DNA from: Choristoneura fumiferana
Lineage: Eukaryota > Arthropoda > Insecta > Lepidoptera > Tortricidae
Length of the DNA stretch: 64,000 nt
Direction of reading: 5' to 3'
NCBI RefSeq assembly: GCF_025370935.1
Contig: NC_133479.1
Coordinates: 18,196,198 to 18,260,197 of the forward strand
How positions within the stretch are numbered: the first letter of the stretch is position 1; every line of letters begins with the position of its first letter. Below the pieces are notes generated by a model. It was not told the origin of the DNA. It saw only the letters and a list, made by a program, of their open reading frames with translations, and made no database searches. This document shows positions 31,201 to 36,889 of the stretch, piece after piece. The translations under genes and the position numbers were made by a program.

Positions 31201-32422
31201 GTAGGCATGCAAAAAATGTTGAATATTAAATAAGACGAAACAAGGATAATAATAATTCAATTCAATGTCAACAACCAGTTACTTGTATGAATACAAATCC
31301 AAATTGTCAATTTAAACGAAACATCATTAATAACGTAAGATACTATTTTATTTAAGCTATAATTATGACGTAACGCAATTTGTTACTGAAATACTTACTT
31401 AAATTAATTACAGAACTAAAGACAAAATTAAAAGTATTACTAATCCATACTTAATATTATAAATGCGAAAGTGTGTTTGTATGTTTGTGTGTTTGTCCTT
31501 CTTTCACGCCGTAACGGAGCGACGTGATTTTTGGCATAGAGATAGTTTATGGGCCCGAGAGTGACATAGGCTACTTTTTATCCCGTAAAAATGCACAGTT
31601 CTCGAGGGAACAGCGCGCGATAACCGAATACCACGCGGACGGAGCCGCGGGCAAAAGCTATAGTAATATGGGCAAAAGCTGAAAGTTGAAAGAGCATTGC
31701 GTTTAACGCCTGGAGTATTAAGTTAGCAATCAAATGTTGTTGCCGTTGTGAAACTTTGCCACTAAAATAAAATAAGGAAAACGTCAACGCCAAGTAACAT
31801 TGTACAATGTAAACTGATCTTTGAGGTGTAAATTAAAGAAAAAAAAATGACTTACGTTAAATTTATTTACAAGACGATGCGGTATTACTTTGTTTTCTAT
31901 CCGTGTTTCTTGCTTTTATTATTGGCCAGGTTGCTAAACAGTGTTGAGTTGACAATATTTTAAACAAACTTTGTGCATACGTCGTCTGCATACAACAAGA
32001 ATCCAAAAGGCTAACGGGAATAAAAATGCAGTGGAAAATATTCCACAAAATACAGTTAAATGATGATTATATAGGTACCGTAAACTACTTCAACTTTGCC
32101 CTCTGGCCTCAACATTGCCTGATTGGATTTAGAGTCGATAACTTAGCACGCTTATAGGTTTTAAACTTTTATCTACAAGGGAATTATTATTACGGAGGGA
32201 TAAAAGTTTAAAAACCTAAAGGGTGCTGACTTATTGACTCTGAATCGAATCAGGCAATGTTGGGGCCAGAGGGCAAAGTTGAAGCAGTTTACGGTAATCT
32301 ATTTCAGAGTTCTAATGAACGCGGGCTACACATGTGAATGCAGGGGACCCACCTACGTCAAGGGTAAAGGTACATTAACGACGTACTTCGTGAAGACACC
32401 CAACATCGGTGGTGGAATGTAA
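10137..32422 (+). CDS. Ac76E: Adenylyl cyclase, AC2/4/7-type (Ac76E-like), 3' 20 exons of the gene
   Basis: Membrane adenylyl cyclase making cAMP from ATP at the plasma membrane downstream of G proteins. Twenty exons (10137-10264, 10766-10924, 13865-13997, 17113-17320, 18673-18843, 19096-19206, 19607-19734, 20178-20242, 21203-21364, 22419-22578, 22730-22813, 23077-23205, 23872-24035, 24466-24637, 26026-26091, 27069-27218, 27755-27856, 29929-30046, 30879-31023, 32308-32422) splice in frame with GT..AG ends to 889 residues plus TAA. Residue numbers here count from the first visible residue. Order: C1a second half 1-140, C1b 141-about 367, six membrane helices about 380-640, C2 about 659-889. 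The metal-binding Asp of C1 (ILGDCYY, D12) and the C2 ATP-site residues (KIKTIG K744, QYDIWG D823, NTVNVASR N830 and R834, KGKG near 870) are present, so an active enzyme is expected. C1 wording ([16 protein letters not shown]) is closer to AC2/4/7 and fly Ac76E than to AC5/6, AC8 or rutabaga; this orthology is from memory. The 5' exons are missing. Confidence 0.9.
10555..10743. mobile_element. Inverted-repeat MITE in intron 1
   Basis: TTCCGCACTACATCCGAT at the left is mirrored by GGATCGCCGTAGTGTGAAAC at the right, with an imperfect inner palindrome on GGATTCGGATCGGATTGG. It ends about 22 nt before exon 2. Confidence 0.7.
10766..10924 (+). CDS. Ac76E: Adenylyl cyclase exon 2: C1a
   Basis: Encodes residues 43-95. 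It reads [44 protein letters not shown], the canonical C1a C-terminal half. The conserved Arg of MRIGIH is present. The entry phase completes the split AG|A codon of exon 1. A palindromic element ends about 23 nt before its acceptor. Confidence 0.93.
11430..11593 (+). pseudogene. RTE-like reverse-transcriptase C-terminal fragment in intron 2
   Basis: About 54 codons without a stop read KWQWAGHISRRTDNRW, VLEWRPRIGKRGVGRP and TRWSDDLRRLAG, the C-terminal signature of a non-LTR element of RTE type common in moths (pattern from memory). No start codon and no upstream RT domain, so it is a fragment. A SINE-like scrap (11214-11276, GGGCGGTGGTGGTGATTG) lies just upstream. Confidence 0.7.
11902..11925. 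repeat. (AC)n microsatellite
   Basis: About 12 AC units in intron 2 of the cyclase gene. Confidence 0.95.
12276..12559 (+). repeat. SINE-like repeat family S, complete copy
   Basis: About 270 bp beginning AGGTGGTAGGACC with the palindrome GGACCTTGTGCAAGGTCC, then ATTGCTACCACCATCTTGCT, GCGTGGAGAGTAAGACAGCC, GTGTCTATGGGCGGTGGTGA, CATCAGGAGACCCACTTGCT and an A-rich tail. Near-identical copies at 26764-27045 (minus), 41118-41404 and 51828-52104 define the family. No coding frame is conserved. Confidence 0.9.
13075..13431. mobile_element. MITE family V, intact copy (intron 2)
   Basis: The 357-bp element starts TACGGTATTTGAC and ends GTCAAATACCGTA. A second copy in the opposite orientation lies in intron 14 (25300-25883), with shared inner words such as GAGAAACAATTTTTAAGCTA and GTGACGTCACA. 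Confidence 0.88.
13865..13997 (+). CDS. Ac76E: Adenylyl cyclase exon 3: end of C1a
   Basis: Encodes residues 96-140: RVHITKATQLQL, then an acidic stretch (VEPGDGASREGYL) and KVETYLIIPPK, which closes the class III cyclase fold as in mammalian ACs. It is GC-richer than the surrounding intron and ends in phase 0 at GTAAGA. Confidence 0.92.
15191..15792 (+). repeat. Repeat family X (TTTGCCAAAT type), copy 1, intron 3
   Basis: About 600 bp shared with 36189-36889: GGCAAAATATGTTTCGCCAA, CTTCCCAAAAAACTTATCGC, a triplicated GAACTGCTACCAGAAAAGTA unit, and TTGGGAAAAGTTTTTTGCCC at the end. GGTTAGGTTAGG occurs inside but only as two or three units. Confidence 0.82.
15819..15983. mobile_element. Hairpin MITE (165 bp), intron 3
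   Basis: AATCCTGACACATTGCACAA and CTATGAAGTTCCTGA at the left are mirrored by TCAGAAACTTCATAG and TTGCAATGTGTCAGGATT at the right. Confidence 0.82.
16131..16363. mobile_element. MITE family W copy 1, intron 3
   Basis: The ends TACTTCGTTTTTTTTAGAAT and ATGCTAAAAAAACGAAGTA mirror each other, as do GACGAGTCTTTTTATTGAAA and TTCAATAAAAAGACACGTC. A copy in opposite orientation is at 41691-41918. Confidence 0.85.
16918..16941. repeat. (AC)n microsatellite, then a retroposon scrap
   Basis: About 12 AC units followed (to about 17005) by CGGCCTATATACGTCCCACT, a reversed copy of the GCCCAGCAGTGGGACGT tail. Confidence 0.8.
17113..17320 (+). CDS. Ac76E: Adenylyl cyclase exon 4: C1b linker
   Basis: Encodes residues 141-209 of the cytoplasmic C1b region. 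It is rich in Ser, Pro and Arg with likely kinase sites (RTESLR, DRKAS). It has no catalytic motif. It is assigned by frame continuity, splice sites (TTCCAG acceptor, GTATGA donor) and position. C1b is poorly conserved in the family. Confidence 0.8.
17789..17930. mobile_element. MITE family Y (ATTCGAAAATCGAAGTTCGTA type), intron 4
   Basis: GGGGCTGCTACAAAATTCGA at the left is mirrored by GAATTTTGCACTTGATAGTA and GGGCC at the right, with TCGAAGTTCGTAAC against ATATGAAATTTGA inside. Relatives at 33328-33570 and 33655-33784 and a weak one at 14938-15070. Confidence 0.72.
18673..18843 (+). CDS. Ac76E: Adenylyl cyclase exon 5: C1b linker
   Basis: Encodes residues 210-266. The sequence is low-complexity and Ser/Gly-rich, with an RRASV motif near its start that fits a PKA-type basophilic site (inferred). 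The phase joins G|AT from exon 4 and ends ACA G|GTAAGT. It could be alternatively spliced, but a single-exon skip would shift the frame only if exon 6 stays, because lengths are 171 and 111. Confidence 0.78.
19096..19206 (+). CDS. Ac76E: Adenylyl cyclase exon 6: C1b linker
   Basis: Encodes residues 267-303, including DFDQMDLVPPNLFARML. The donor is inferred as GTTAGT at 19207; reading through it meets TAG three bases on, so retention of this intron would truncate the protein. The length of 111 is a multiple of three, so skipping this exon would keep the frame. Confidence 0.75.
19607..19734 (+). CDS. Ac76E: Adenylyl cyclase exon 7: C1b with WGADKPFANI motif
   Basis: Encodes residues 304-346. 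TKYVECWGADKPFANIT at about 319-335 matches the conserved end of C1b. PFANI sits where mammalian AC2 has the PFAHL motif described in G-beta-gamma stimulation; the equivalence is inferred. It ends in phase 0 before GTACGT. Confidence 0.88.
20178..20242 (+). CDS. Ac76E: Adenylyl cyclase exon 8: end of C1b
   Basis: A short 65-nt exon encoding residues 347-367 (SLAMIEQNLLPQ, then a Cys-rich CCDCTR). The acceptor TTTTCAG and donor GTGAGT are strong. The IEQNLLP run resembles the linker that enters the second membrane block. Confidence 0.82.
20475..21149 (+). mobile_element. Repeat family U (GGTTCCGTAGC type), complete copy, intron 8
   Basis: About 675 bp beginning ACTGGTCAAGAGCGTGTCGG and ending GGCTACGGAACCCTAAAAA, with the word GGTTCCGTAGCTATTAC near the left and a (CAGA)n run before ATGGCGAAACTATAAGGG. 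Other copies: 39737-40079 (minus), 42590-42838 (minus), 56996-58497 (interrupted) and 60718-61055. It ends 53 nt before exon 9. Confidence 0.85.
21203..21364 (+). CDS. Ac76E: Adenylyl cyclase exon 9: entry to second membrane block, TM7
   Basis: Encodes residues 368-421. A basic, Ser-rich start (SRATLWFKSSSQERQY) is followed by a hydrophobic helix (VACAAALFLLLALIQLL), taken as TM7. The acceptor is TAGTAG, a tandem NAGNAG site that could drop one Ser. A decayed copy of this exon lies at 22094-22245. Confidence 0.92.
21411..21557. repeat. Near-perfect 147-bp palindrome 46 nt after exon 9
   Basis: ATTGGTTCTTTGGAGTC and GTTACTTTTACGGGTATC are mirrored by GATACCCGTAAAAGTAAC and GACTCCAAAAAACCAAT. 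The same arm sequence follows the tRNA-like fold-backs at 8118-8193 and 9986-10063, so this is a fold-back of that element's 3' flank. Confidence 0.9.
21738..21812 (+). ncRNA. tRNA-like unit copy 3, intron 9
   Basis: GTCCAGCG and CGCTGGTC form an acceptor-like stem with one mismatch. The middle stem is CAGCA/TGCTG and the T arm is CTGGG/CCCAG. The B box reads GGCTCGATTCC, one change from consensus. GTTTTTC follows. Transcription is uncertain. Confidence 0.55.
22094..22245 (+). pseudogene. Decayed duplicate of adenylyl cyclase exon 9 inside intron 9
   Basis: This intronic stretch aligns with most of exon 9 in the same orientation. Matching blocks include AGCTAAGAACGA against AGCCAAGAGCGA, GCAACCAGCCCCATGGGCACT against GCAACCAGCCCGATGCGCACT, and CAGCTGCTCGCCATGCG against CAGCTACTCACCGTGCG; even the flank after the donor is similar (GAGTCATCATC against AAGTCGTCATC). 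The copy cannot serve as an exon: a Gln codon is now TAA at 22114-22116, about 30 bp are inserted near 22196-22225, and the GT donor has become CT. Confidence 0.75.
22419..22578 (+). CDS. Ac76E: Adenylyl cyclase exon 10: TM8
   Basis: Encodes residues 422-475. A hydrophobic helix (LYASFGPTLFTLMVFVYL) is followed by a polar loop (DDQFRLRPQS, then DDIYADNCTKPGQ). TM7 and TM8 are separated by a very short turn, as expected for cyclase membrane blocks. It ends in phase 0 at GTGGGT. Confidence 0.9.
22730..22813 (+). CDS. Ac76E: Adenylyl cyclase exon 11: TM9
   Basis: Encodes residues 476-503 (VVTNNRYIRI, then FLVSVLLIGACAVINL). One membrane helix fills nearly the whole 84-nt exon. It is phase 0 at both ends, so skipping would keep the frame but remove a helix and invert the topology. 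Confidence 0.9.
22918..23028. repeat. Dispersed repeat family B, rearranged fragment, intron 11
   Basis: TTTGCTCACCCGCGGCC in reverse is followed by GATATGGACCTCCGCAAAGT and TACGCCTGATTCAATAAATTA, ending 48 nt before exon 12. Confidence 0.65.
23077..23205 (+). CDS. Ac76E: Adenylyl cyclase exon 12: outer loop with N-glycosylation sequons
   Basis: Encodes residues 504-546, a polar segment between the third and fourth helices of the block. NFT and NQT sequons mark it as extracellular, where mammalian ACs are glycosylated in this block. The acceptor has an in-frame rival six bases upstream (TTTCAG at 23071-23076), which would add Phe-Gln. The donor GTACAA is weak. Confidence 0.85.
23872..24035 (+). 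CDS. Ac76E: Adenylyl cyclase exon 13: TM10-TM11
   Basis: Encodes residues 547-600. Two hydrophobic segments (YSSVLTLASISVFL and LAVMGLALSTHIALFA) are separated by a short basic turn (RVGFVLK). It ends GA|GTGAGT, completed by exon 14 as Glu. Confidence 0.9.
24466..24637 (+). CDS. Ac76E: Adenylyl cyclase exon 14: TM12 and entry to C2
   Basis: Encodes residues 601-658. The last helix (AGLVLVFVAALLHILD) is followed by IEFTSRTDFLWKDKL, the conserved segment after M2 in this family, then a charged helix (EQEEVETMRGINK) leading to C2. Confidence 0.93.
24660..24735 (-). repeat. Retroposon tail fragment, intron 14
   Basis: AATAAATAAATAAATAAACATG then GACACCTGATACCAATTG and CAGTCCCAAACTAAGCAAAG is repeated at 35850-35925. 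It looks like the 3' end of a non-LTR element in reverse. Confidence 0.55.
25300..25883. mobile_element. MITE family V, second copy, inverted and interrupted (intron 14)
   Basis: Runs from TACGGTATTCGACAACTCC to ATAGTCAAATACCGTA and matches the reverse complement of 13075-13431. A 240-bp insertion splits it at about 25603-25845. Confidence 0.85.
25603..25845 (-). mobile_element. Retroposon fragment nested in MITE V
   Basis: AATAAAAATCTTTATTCAGG in reverse has the look of a poly(A)-tailed 3' end. ATTGT occurs at both edges (25598-25602 and 25841-25845) and fits a 5-bp target duplication. Confidence 0.6.
26026..26091 (+). CDS. Ac76E: Adenylyl cyclase exon 15: start of C2
   Basis: Encodes residues 659-680 (ILLENILPAHVAQHFLTSVASE). 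LLENILPAHVA is the family signature at the start of C2. The 66-nt exon is phase 0 at both ends. Confidence 0.93.
26164..26545 (-). repeat. Non-LTR 3'-end fragment with (CTTT)n tail, intron 15
   Basis: Starts with AAAGAAAGAAAGAAAGAAAG followed by GACATTTATTCACTTACACA, a reversed poly(A)-type end, and continues A-rich to about 26545. The 60355-60480 stretch has a similar (AAAG)n start. Confidence 0.6.
26764..27045 (-). repeat. SINE-like family S, complete minus copy in intron 15
   Basis: Reverse complement of 12276-12559 over its full length, A-rich tail at the left and palindrome GGACCTTGCACAAGGTCC at the right. Its 5' end is about 23 nt before exon 16, so it nearly touches the acceptor's pyrimidine tract. 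Confidence 0.92.
27069..27218 (+). CDS. Ac76E: Adenylyl cyclase exon 16: C2
   Basis: Encodes residues 681-730: AVMFASIPNYKEFYDE and GLECLRLLNEIICDFDK, the C2 core strand and helix. C2 lacks the metal-binding Asp pair of C1 (MFASI replaces the DIVGF type), as in all mammalian-type C2 domains. A SINE-like element ends about 23 nt before its acceptor. Confidence 0.95.
27755..27856 (+). CDS. Ac76E: Adenylyl cyclase exon 17: C2 adenine-recognition Lys
   Basis: Encodes residues 731-764. KPKFSSIEKIKTIGSTYM contains the Lys (K744) that equals adenine-contacting K938 of mammalian AC2. Phase 0 at both ends. The acceptor region ACGTTACAG has a weak pyrimidine tract. Confidence 0.94.
28022..28246. mobile_element. 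Inverted-repeat MITE, intron 17
   Basis: GGTGCGACCAAACCGCTGCT and its mirror AGCAGCGGTTTGGTCGCACC bound a 225-bp element with an internal repeat of ACGGAATCGCAGTGACG. It is GC-richer than its flanks. Confidence 0.85.
28421..29056. mobile_element. Inverted-repeat element (636 bp), CTAACAGTCTTATTCATAAAA ends, intron 17
   Basis: The ends CTAACAGTCTTATTCATAAA and TTTATGAATAAGGCTGTTAG mirror each other with further arm pairing inside. There is no transposase frame. Confidence 0.85.
29091..29305. mobile_element. Inverted-repeat MITE (about 215 bp), intron 17
   Basis: GAGGATGTGGAAGGATGTGT and ATGAACCAGTAGAAACG at the left are mirrored by CGTTTCTATTGGTTTATG and ACACATCCTCGTCATCTCTG at the right. 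Confidence 0.75.
29450..29875 (+). repeat. Two abutting retroposon 3' fragments, intron 17
   Basis: One ends AAGATACTGAATAAAC then (T)n near 29605. The next has GTGGATGTCGTAAGAGGCGA, CGGTAACGTTTCGTGTGCTC and GCCTACCCCATTTTGGAATA, words common at lepidopteran non-LTR 3' ends. Confidence 0.55.
29929..30046 (+). CDS. Ac76E: Adenylyl cyclase exon 18: C2
   Basis: Encodes residues 765-803: a charged loop (DAKGKEEH), then VVVEFAFALMTILDQINRESF and FKLRIG. The spacing fits the C2 segment between the adenine-binding strand and the NHGPVIAGV strand. Confidence 0.94.
30631..30853. mobile_element. Palindromic MITE copy A, intron 18, 26 nt before exon 19
   Basis: CCGTAAACTGCTTCAACTTT, CCTGATTCGATTTAGAGTCG and TTTTAAACTTTTATC are mirrored by GATAAAAGTTTAAAA, CGACTCTAAATCCAATCAGG and AAAGTTGAAGTAGTTTAC. 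The asymmetric centre reads CTCCGTAATAATAATTCCC. The partner at 32077-32295 is inverted. Confidence 0.93.
30879..31023 (+). CDS. Ac76E: Adenylyl cyclase exon 19: C2 active-site core
   Basis: Encodes residues 804-851: NHGPVIAGVVGAQKPQYDIWG, NTVNVASRMDSTG. D823, N830 and R834 correspond to AC2 D1018, N1025 and R1029, which contact adenine, ribose and phosphates. Skipping this 145-nt exon would shift the frame and destroy the active site. It is bracketed by inverted copies of one palindromic element (30631-30853 and 32077-32295). Confidence 0.95.
31440..31665 (+). repeat. Dispersed retroposon fragment, intron 19
   Basis: AATGCGAAAGTGTGTTTGTA, CACGCCGTAACGGAGCGACG, ATAGGCTACTTTTTATCCCG and GACGGAGCCGCGGGCAAAAG are a well-spread lepidopteran repeat. 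Kin are seen at 40083-40315, 54640-55030 and 61370-61620. Confidence 0.6.
32077..32295. mobile_element. Palindromic MITE copy B, intron 19, 12 nt before exon 20
   Basis: Same arms as copy A, but its centre reads GGGAATTATTATTACGGAG, the reverse complement, so the copy is flipped. It ends AAGCAGTTTACGG just before the TATTTCAG acceptor of exon 20. Confidence 0.93.
32308..32422 (+). CDS. Ac76E: Adenylyl cyclase exon 20: end of C2 and stop
   Basis: Encodes residues 852-889 and TAA at 32420-32422. YTCECRGPTYVKGKGTLTTYFV includes the KGKG lysines that contact ATP phosphate in C2. The short tail (KTPNIGGGM) ends soon after the fold. Its acceptor (TATTTCAG) lies 12 nt from the end of a palindromic element. 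Confidence 0.95.
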
Positions 32423-32940
32423 ATTAATCATAAAATTGTAATTTTCACAATGAACGTGTAAGAATAATGGCATATCTCAGCCTGGAATTTGTGCAAGGCT
32501 ATAATATATGTATAAGACGAAGCAAAATGTTTTTCTCATTATTTTGTAGGAAATATCAATGTGAAGTATATATATTTTTTTATCGAAATAATTAGGGTGT
32601 CTTTAAATTATTCCATGATATTTCAGCTGCTTATTGGGTTTCATTACTATATAAGTTGTTTTCTGGAAATTTTCATTCAAAGTGTCGTCACTTTCTTTGG
32701 AACGGTGTAATTTTAACTATTATTAATGTAGGTATGGACAATTAAAACACTAAAGGCGTTAAGTCAAATTAATTCAACTATGTGGTGAAATCTTCTGAAA
32801 TAATTTAAAGATGATTTTGATTCAACAACTGTACCTATCTAGGTATCATTTTAAATTTTGTTTGAACCAAACTGGTAGTAATGTATTTTTGTATATCAAC
32901 GACATATCCAAAAGCATAAAATAAAAACATATTTCAAAGT
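32423..32940 (+). other. Probable 3' UTR of the adenylyl cyclase gene
   Basis: AT-rich non-coding sequence follows the stop. Candidate poly(A) signals are ATTAAA at 32741-32746 and AATAAA at 32920-32925. The true cleavage site cannot be told from the sequence alone. Confidence 0.4.
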
Positions 32941-33327
32941 ATCCATATAATTTAGATAGGTACGTAAGTATTTAGTAATAATGAGAGTTACTATTCTAGG
33001 CCTAGTAATTTATTTTGATAGTAATTTATAAAATTATACTGTCCCACTATACTTAAGTATAAAGGTCCAAGACCTAATGTCAGGTTTGCCAAATATTATT
33101 TTACAATATTACAAATATAATTTTAGTGTTATATTTTATGATAAAAACATGAATACGAAACTAAATTAGGATGCGCCACAAAGAACTTATGACAGGAGCT
33201 GGTAACATGCTGGTCCGTGCCGTGGCTGGTTTTAGAATAAGACGGACGGAACCCAGAATAAGAGGGTCATAATATGACAGTGGGCAGCAGCGCTCTCTAT
33301 TGTCAAACTACTAACTCCGAACTCCAG

Positions 33328-33570
33328 CGGGGCTACTACGAAATTCACTTTTTTTTTGACAGAGTTATCGTGGACGTCGGATGAGAATCAGATCTTTTAC
33401 TACGAAGTGCAAAATTCGAACTTCGTATCGTGCCGTCCCTCTGATGCATAAGCTAACAGCTTAAAACTAATAATAGTAATAGTAAACTAGTAATAGTACA
33501 AACTATTTAATACGAGAGTGAGGGGGACGGTACGATATTAACTTCGATTTTCGAATTTCGGAGTAGGCCC
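33328..33570. mobile_element. MITE family Y, composite copy
   Basis: GGGGCTACTACGAAATTC at the left and CGAATTTCGGAGTAGGCCC at the right bound it. An inner part (ACAGAGTTATCGTGGACGTC) reappears inverted after the next copy. Confidence 0.7.
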
Positions 33571-33654
33571 TCAGCACTGCGGTGTGGAAGGCAAGGGGAG
33601 ACTACCACACTAAGCTATTTTCCGAAGAAAGTCGTCGTGAAGGTTCACTACTGA

Positions 33655-33835
33655 GGGGCTACTGCGAAATTCGTAAATCGAAGTTCGTATCATACGGTCC
33701 CTCACACTCTCGTTTTAAATAATATTAGCGTCAGCGGAACAGCAAGATACGAAGTTCGAATGTTGCACTTTGTAGTAAAGGGCCTAATTCTTATCCGACG
33801 TCCACGACAACTCTGTCAAGAGTGTAGGGTCTTAG
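33655..33835. mobile_element. MITE family Y, second copy with flank
   Basis: GGGGCTACTGCGAAATTCGT to TTTGTAGTAAAGGGCC (33784), followed by GACGTCCACGACAACTCTGT, the reverse complement of a piece inside 33328-33570. The two copies form a larger imperfect inverted pair. Confidence 0.7.
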
Positions 33836-34620
33836 AAGAATGTGCACTTTTAGCTCTGCTTACGTGCATGACCATGTTGGTCATTAGTCATGAGAAATAT
33901 CCTGTTCTCATGTTACTGATAGTGATAAGTTGTGTGCCAGTACTGTTTTGACACGAGTAATATACGTTGCGTCGTCTTGTTTGAGAAATAACAGAAAATA
34001 TGTAGTGTACCTAAATTTAAAGGTAATTCCCGTAATAAGTGCTTTGTGGGAATCCGCTTATGAATGTAGGTAATATAATATCAAAAAATCACGTACGGTC
34101 AAAGAATTGAATTCATGGGCCGCCGTGGAACCTTTTCAAAGGAAAAGTCATTACGACTTTCCTTGTTAATTAATGCGATGTCACTATGACGTTTACTGTG
34201 AAATGGTTCCATGGTGCCCAATGAATTAAACTCCTTGGCCGTACTATCATTAATATAAGTTGATAATAAACAATAATATGTTGCTACAAAACGTTAGCAA
34301 GTCATAATTTTGAGTCATAAATAGTAATAAAATAAAAATGTTAGACATAGACAATTTATACCAATTCCATCTATTTTTCTATAGTTTTGTAAATTATAAC
34401 AATACCTAGTGTGATAAAAACTGAGATTTATTTTGAATATGACAATATTATTTTTAATACCTAACTTACCATTTTAAAATAGGGATTTACACTTTCTTTG
34501 CATTTAATAGTTTTTGAATAATTATTTTTTTGAATACTCATTATTATGGTGCTAATTATTGAGTAATCTTGTTTAGCTGATAATTAATAGTATGTATACT
34601 TACATTATTAATTTAGTATA
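33836..34620. other. No feature recognised
   Basis: AT-rich. No supported gene. Confidence 0.5.
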
Positions 34621-34854
34621 TTGGTTGTTTACAAATGGGTGTATAGAGACACACACATACAATACAAAGGTACAGCGTCTCTACGCAAACACTTAACTAT
34701 ATTTGAGGCATTGATATCTAGACTGGCTGTTTGGAACAAAATGCGGGACTTTGACACAACCCCTGTCACGGACGTCAACAAACTTAGTGAAACCGTCGGG
34801 CGACAAGCAAACTATCACTTAAAGTCAAGAGGGATAATCAATGAACTAAAATAA

Positions 34855-35062
34855 TTTCCTTGCTCACCCGCGACCTTACGATAGCTAAGCTTATGCAAAA
34901 TATGCGTGTTCATGCAGTTCCTTTGTAAGAAACACACAAATCACACAAACCCATCTATACACTACCTTCCTGTCACGGAACAACAAACTTGAACACGTGA
35001 AAGAGGTTGAGCAAGGAAATTAACATTGAATGGTCAAAGTAACGCCTGATTCAATAAATTAG
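34855..35062 (-). repeat. Dispersed repeat family B, rearranged copy
   Basis: TTGCTCACCCGCGACCTTAC and GCGTGTTCATGCAGTT (minus sense) then a plus-sense AAGTAACGCCTGATTCAATA tail. A 77-codon frame upstream (34621-34854) has no recognised domain and stops where the repeat begins. Confidence 0.65.
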
Positions 35063-35264
35063 GGATAATCAAACTTATGCATAGCATCGTAAAGTTAATA
35101 TTCCACCAATCTTTTTTGGCAGTTAGTGACCCATTGCTTGACACCCGACGACGTTCACAAAGCCGCGCTGTCAACCAATTTTGTGCGCCGTTTTGATGTA
35201 AGAAACTTGCAGCCTATAATATAGATGACGATGATTTGAATAAGCATTAAAAATTCTGCAATGC

Positions 35265-35620
35265 TTCCTTTACGATATAAACACTGTGTGTGGCCGTATT
35301 GTCTAACGCGCTGACGTTTGCGATCGCCTTCTTTATCTCTTTCTACCCTCGTCCTTATACCGCGTGCCAGAAAGAAATGGTGAATACGATTGTAATTCCG
35401 AGCGCGTTAGAGAATAACGCCTCTGTTTGTAGGGTAGTGAGATTTAAACAATTAATTTATAATGTATCATTTAAAGCATTCACTGCCACCGACGCATTAT
35501 ATTATGCGTTTTTGGAACTTCCCAGTGCCGCTGTCATAATTATTCATACAACTTGAACGCATATGTGCGTCGGTGGCATCTGTGGTCAGTCAAGTCAAGT
35601 CAGGTGGCAACGAATGCGTT
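35265..35620. repeat. Hairpin-rich stretch
   Basis: GTCTAACGCGCTGACG is echoed by GAGCGCGTTAGAGAATAACG, and GCCACCGACGCATTATATTA by CATATGTGCGTCGGTGGC. It is probably one or two degraded MITEs. The open frame across it is not a gene. Confidence 0.5.
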
Positions 35621-36188
35621 AATCCCGTCGCTTTTCTTTAGTGAAAGAATAAAACAAAATTAGGGTTGTTCATCCTAAGAAAGATTTTTCAAGGTATCTT
35701 AAGCCCCTCTGTACTTCATCTAGGTCTGTGTTTTCGTATACATCACAAAGGGTATATCGAGTGTGAGCAGAGATTTTTCACTGGCAGCTATTTTTTTAAA
35801 TTGCTGTTAGGTGAGTGTTTCGATACTGCAGTAAACAAACAGTGAATTGAATAAATAAACAAAAAAAAAACTCGGTGGACACTTGACACCAATTGACCTA
35901 GTCCCAAAGTCAGCAAAGCTTAATTTATGGATGCTCAGGTTCTCTAACAATGGGCTATTCCGGTCGTTAAATTCGCTCGCAACACCGCCTTATTAATTGC
36001 GTTACAATTTTTTTAAACATTACATTACTTTTGCAATGAGTGTTTCTGTGACAAACTAGGTGGCGCTAGTAGTGCGAGGTATAAAGTATAGACAAAAGCA
36101 AAGATCTAGTGTCTATAATGGCCCTTAAGGTAAGTCAACTCAAAAACTAAATAAACGAATCACAAGCTAGACTGTAACGTCAAATGGT

Positions 36189-36889
36189 GTACTGCAGTTT
36201 AGGCAAAATATTTTTCGCCAAATTTCACTTCCCAAAAAACTTATCGCAGTAGTTTCATTTCCCAAACGAATCTTTAGCATATTTACATTTCGCATTTTAT
36301 TCATTTGGTCAAATTATCATTTGGCATAATTTTACTTTGTCAAATTTTATTACGACAAACGTTTATTAATCAAACGTTTAATTTGCTAATATCGTATTCC
36401 AAAAAAATTATTTTTCTAAATGGCATTTCGCACAAACCAACCACAGAAACTAACTGCTACCAGAAAAGTAGGTTAGGTTAAGTTAGAACTACGGTTTCCA
36501 CAGAAACGAACTGCTATCATAAAAGTAGATGAGGTTAGACTGCGTCCCCCACAGACACAAACTGCTATCAGAAAAGTAGGTTAGGTTAGGTTAGAATTGC
36601 GCCCCCCACAGAAACGAACTGCTCCCAGAAAAGTAGGTTATTATGTCATGCGATATTTTGGGAAGATTACGTTATGCCAAACGATACATTTTACTAAATA
36701 ATACTTGGTAATATGAAGCATGACTAAGTAATTATTTGTGTAACAATAATTTGCCAAAAAAAAATTTTCTTAACTGTAAAATTGCGATAACTTTTTTCGG
36801 CAAATGATTTTTTGCCAAATGATAATTTGAGTAAAATATTTGTGGATGTGATACTTTGGGAAAAGTTTTTTGCCCATACATTAGTAATC
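36189..36889 (+). repeat. Repeat family X copy 2
   Basis: Parallels 15191-15792 over its full length with an extra internal GAACTGCTATCAGAAAAGTA unit. Scraps with the same wording occur at 49590-49880 and 62290-62530. Confidence 0.82.

Noticed and set aside
34621..34854. 77-codon frame as a possible small gene
   Set aside because: No domain, no splice support, and it ends at a family B repeat; probably retroelement-derived.
35290..35556. 88-codon frame with hydrophobic start
   Set aside because: It runs through hairpin repeats and shows no conserved pattern.
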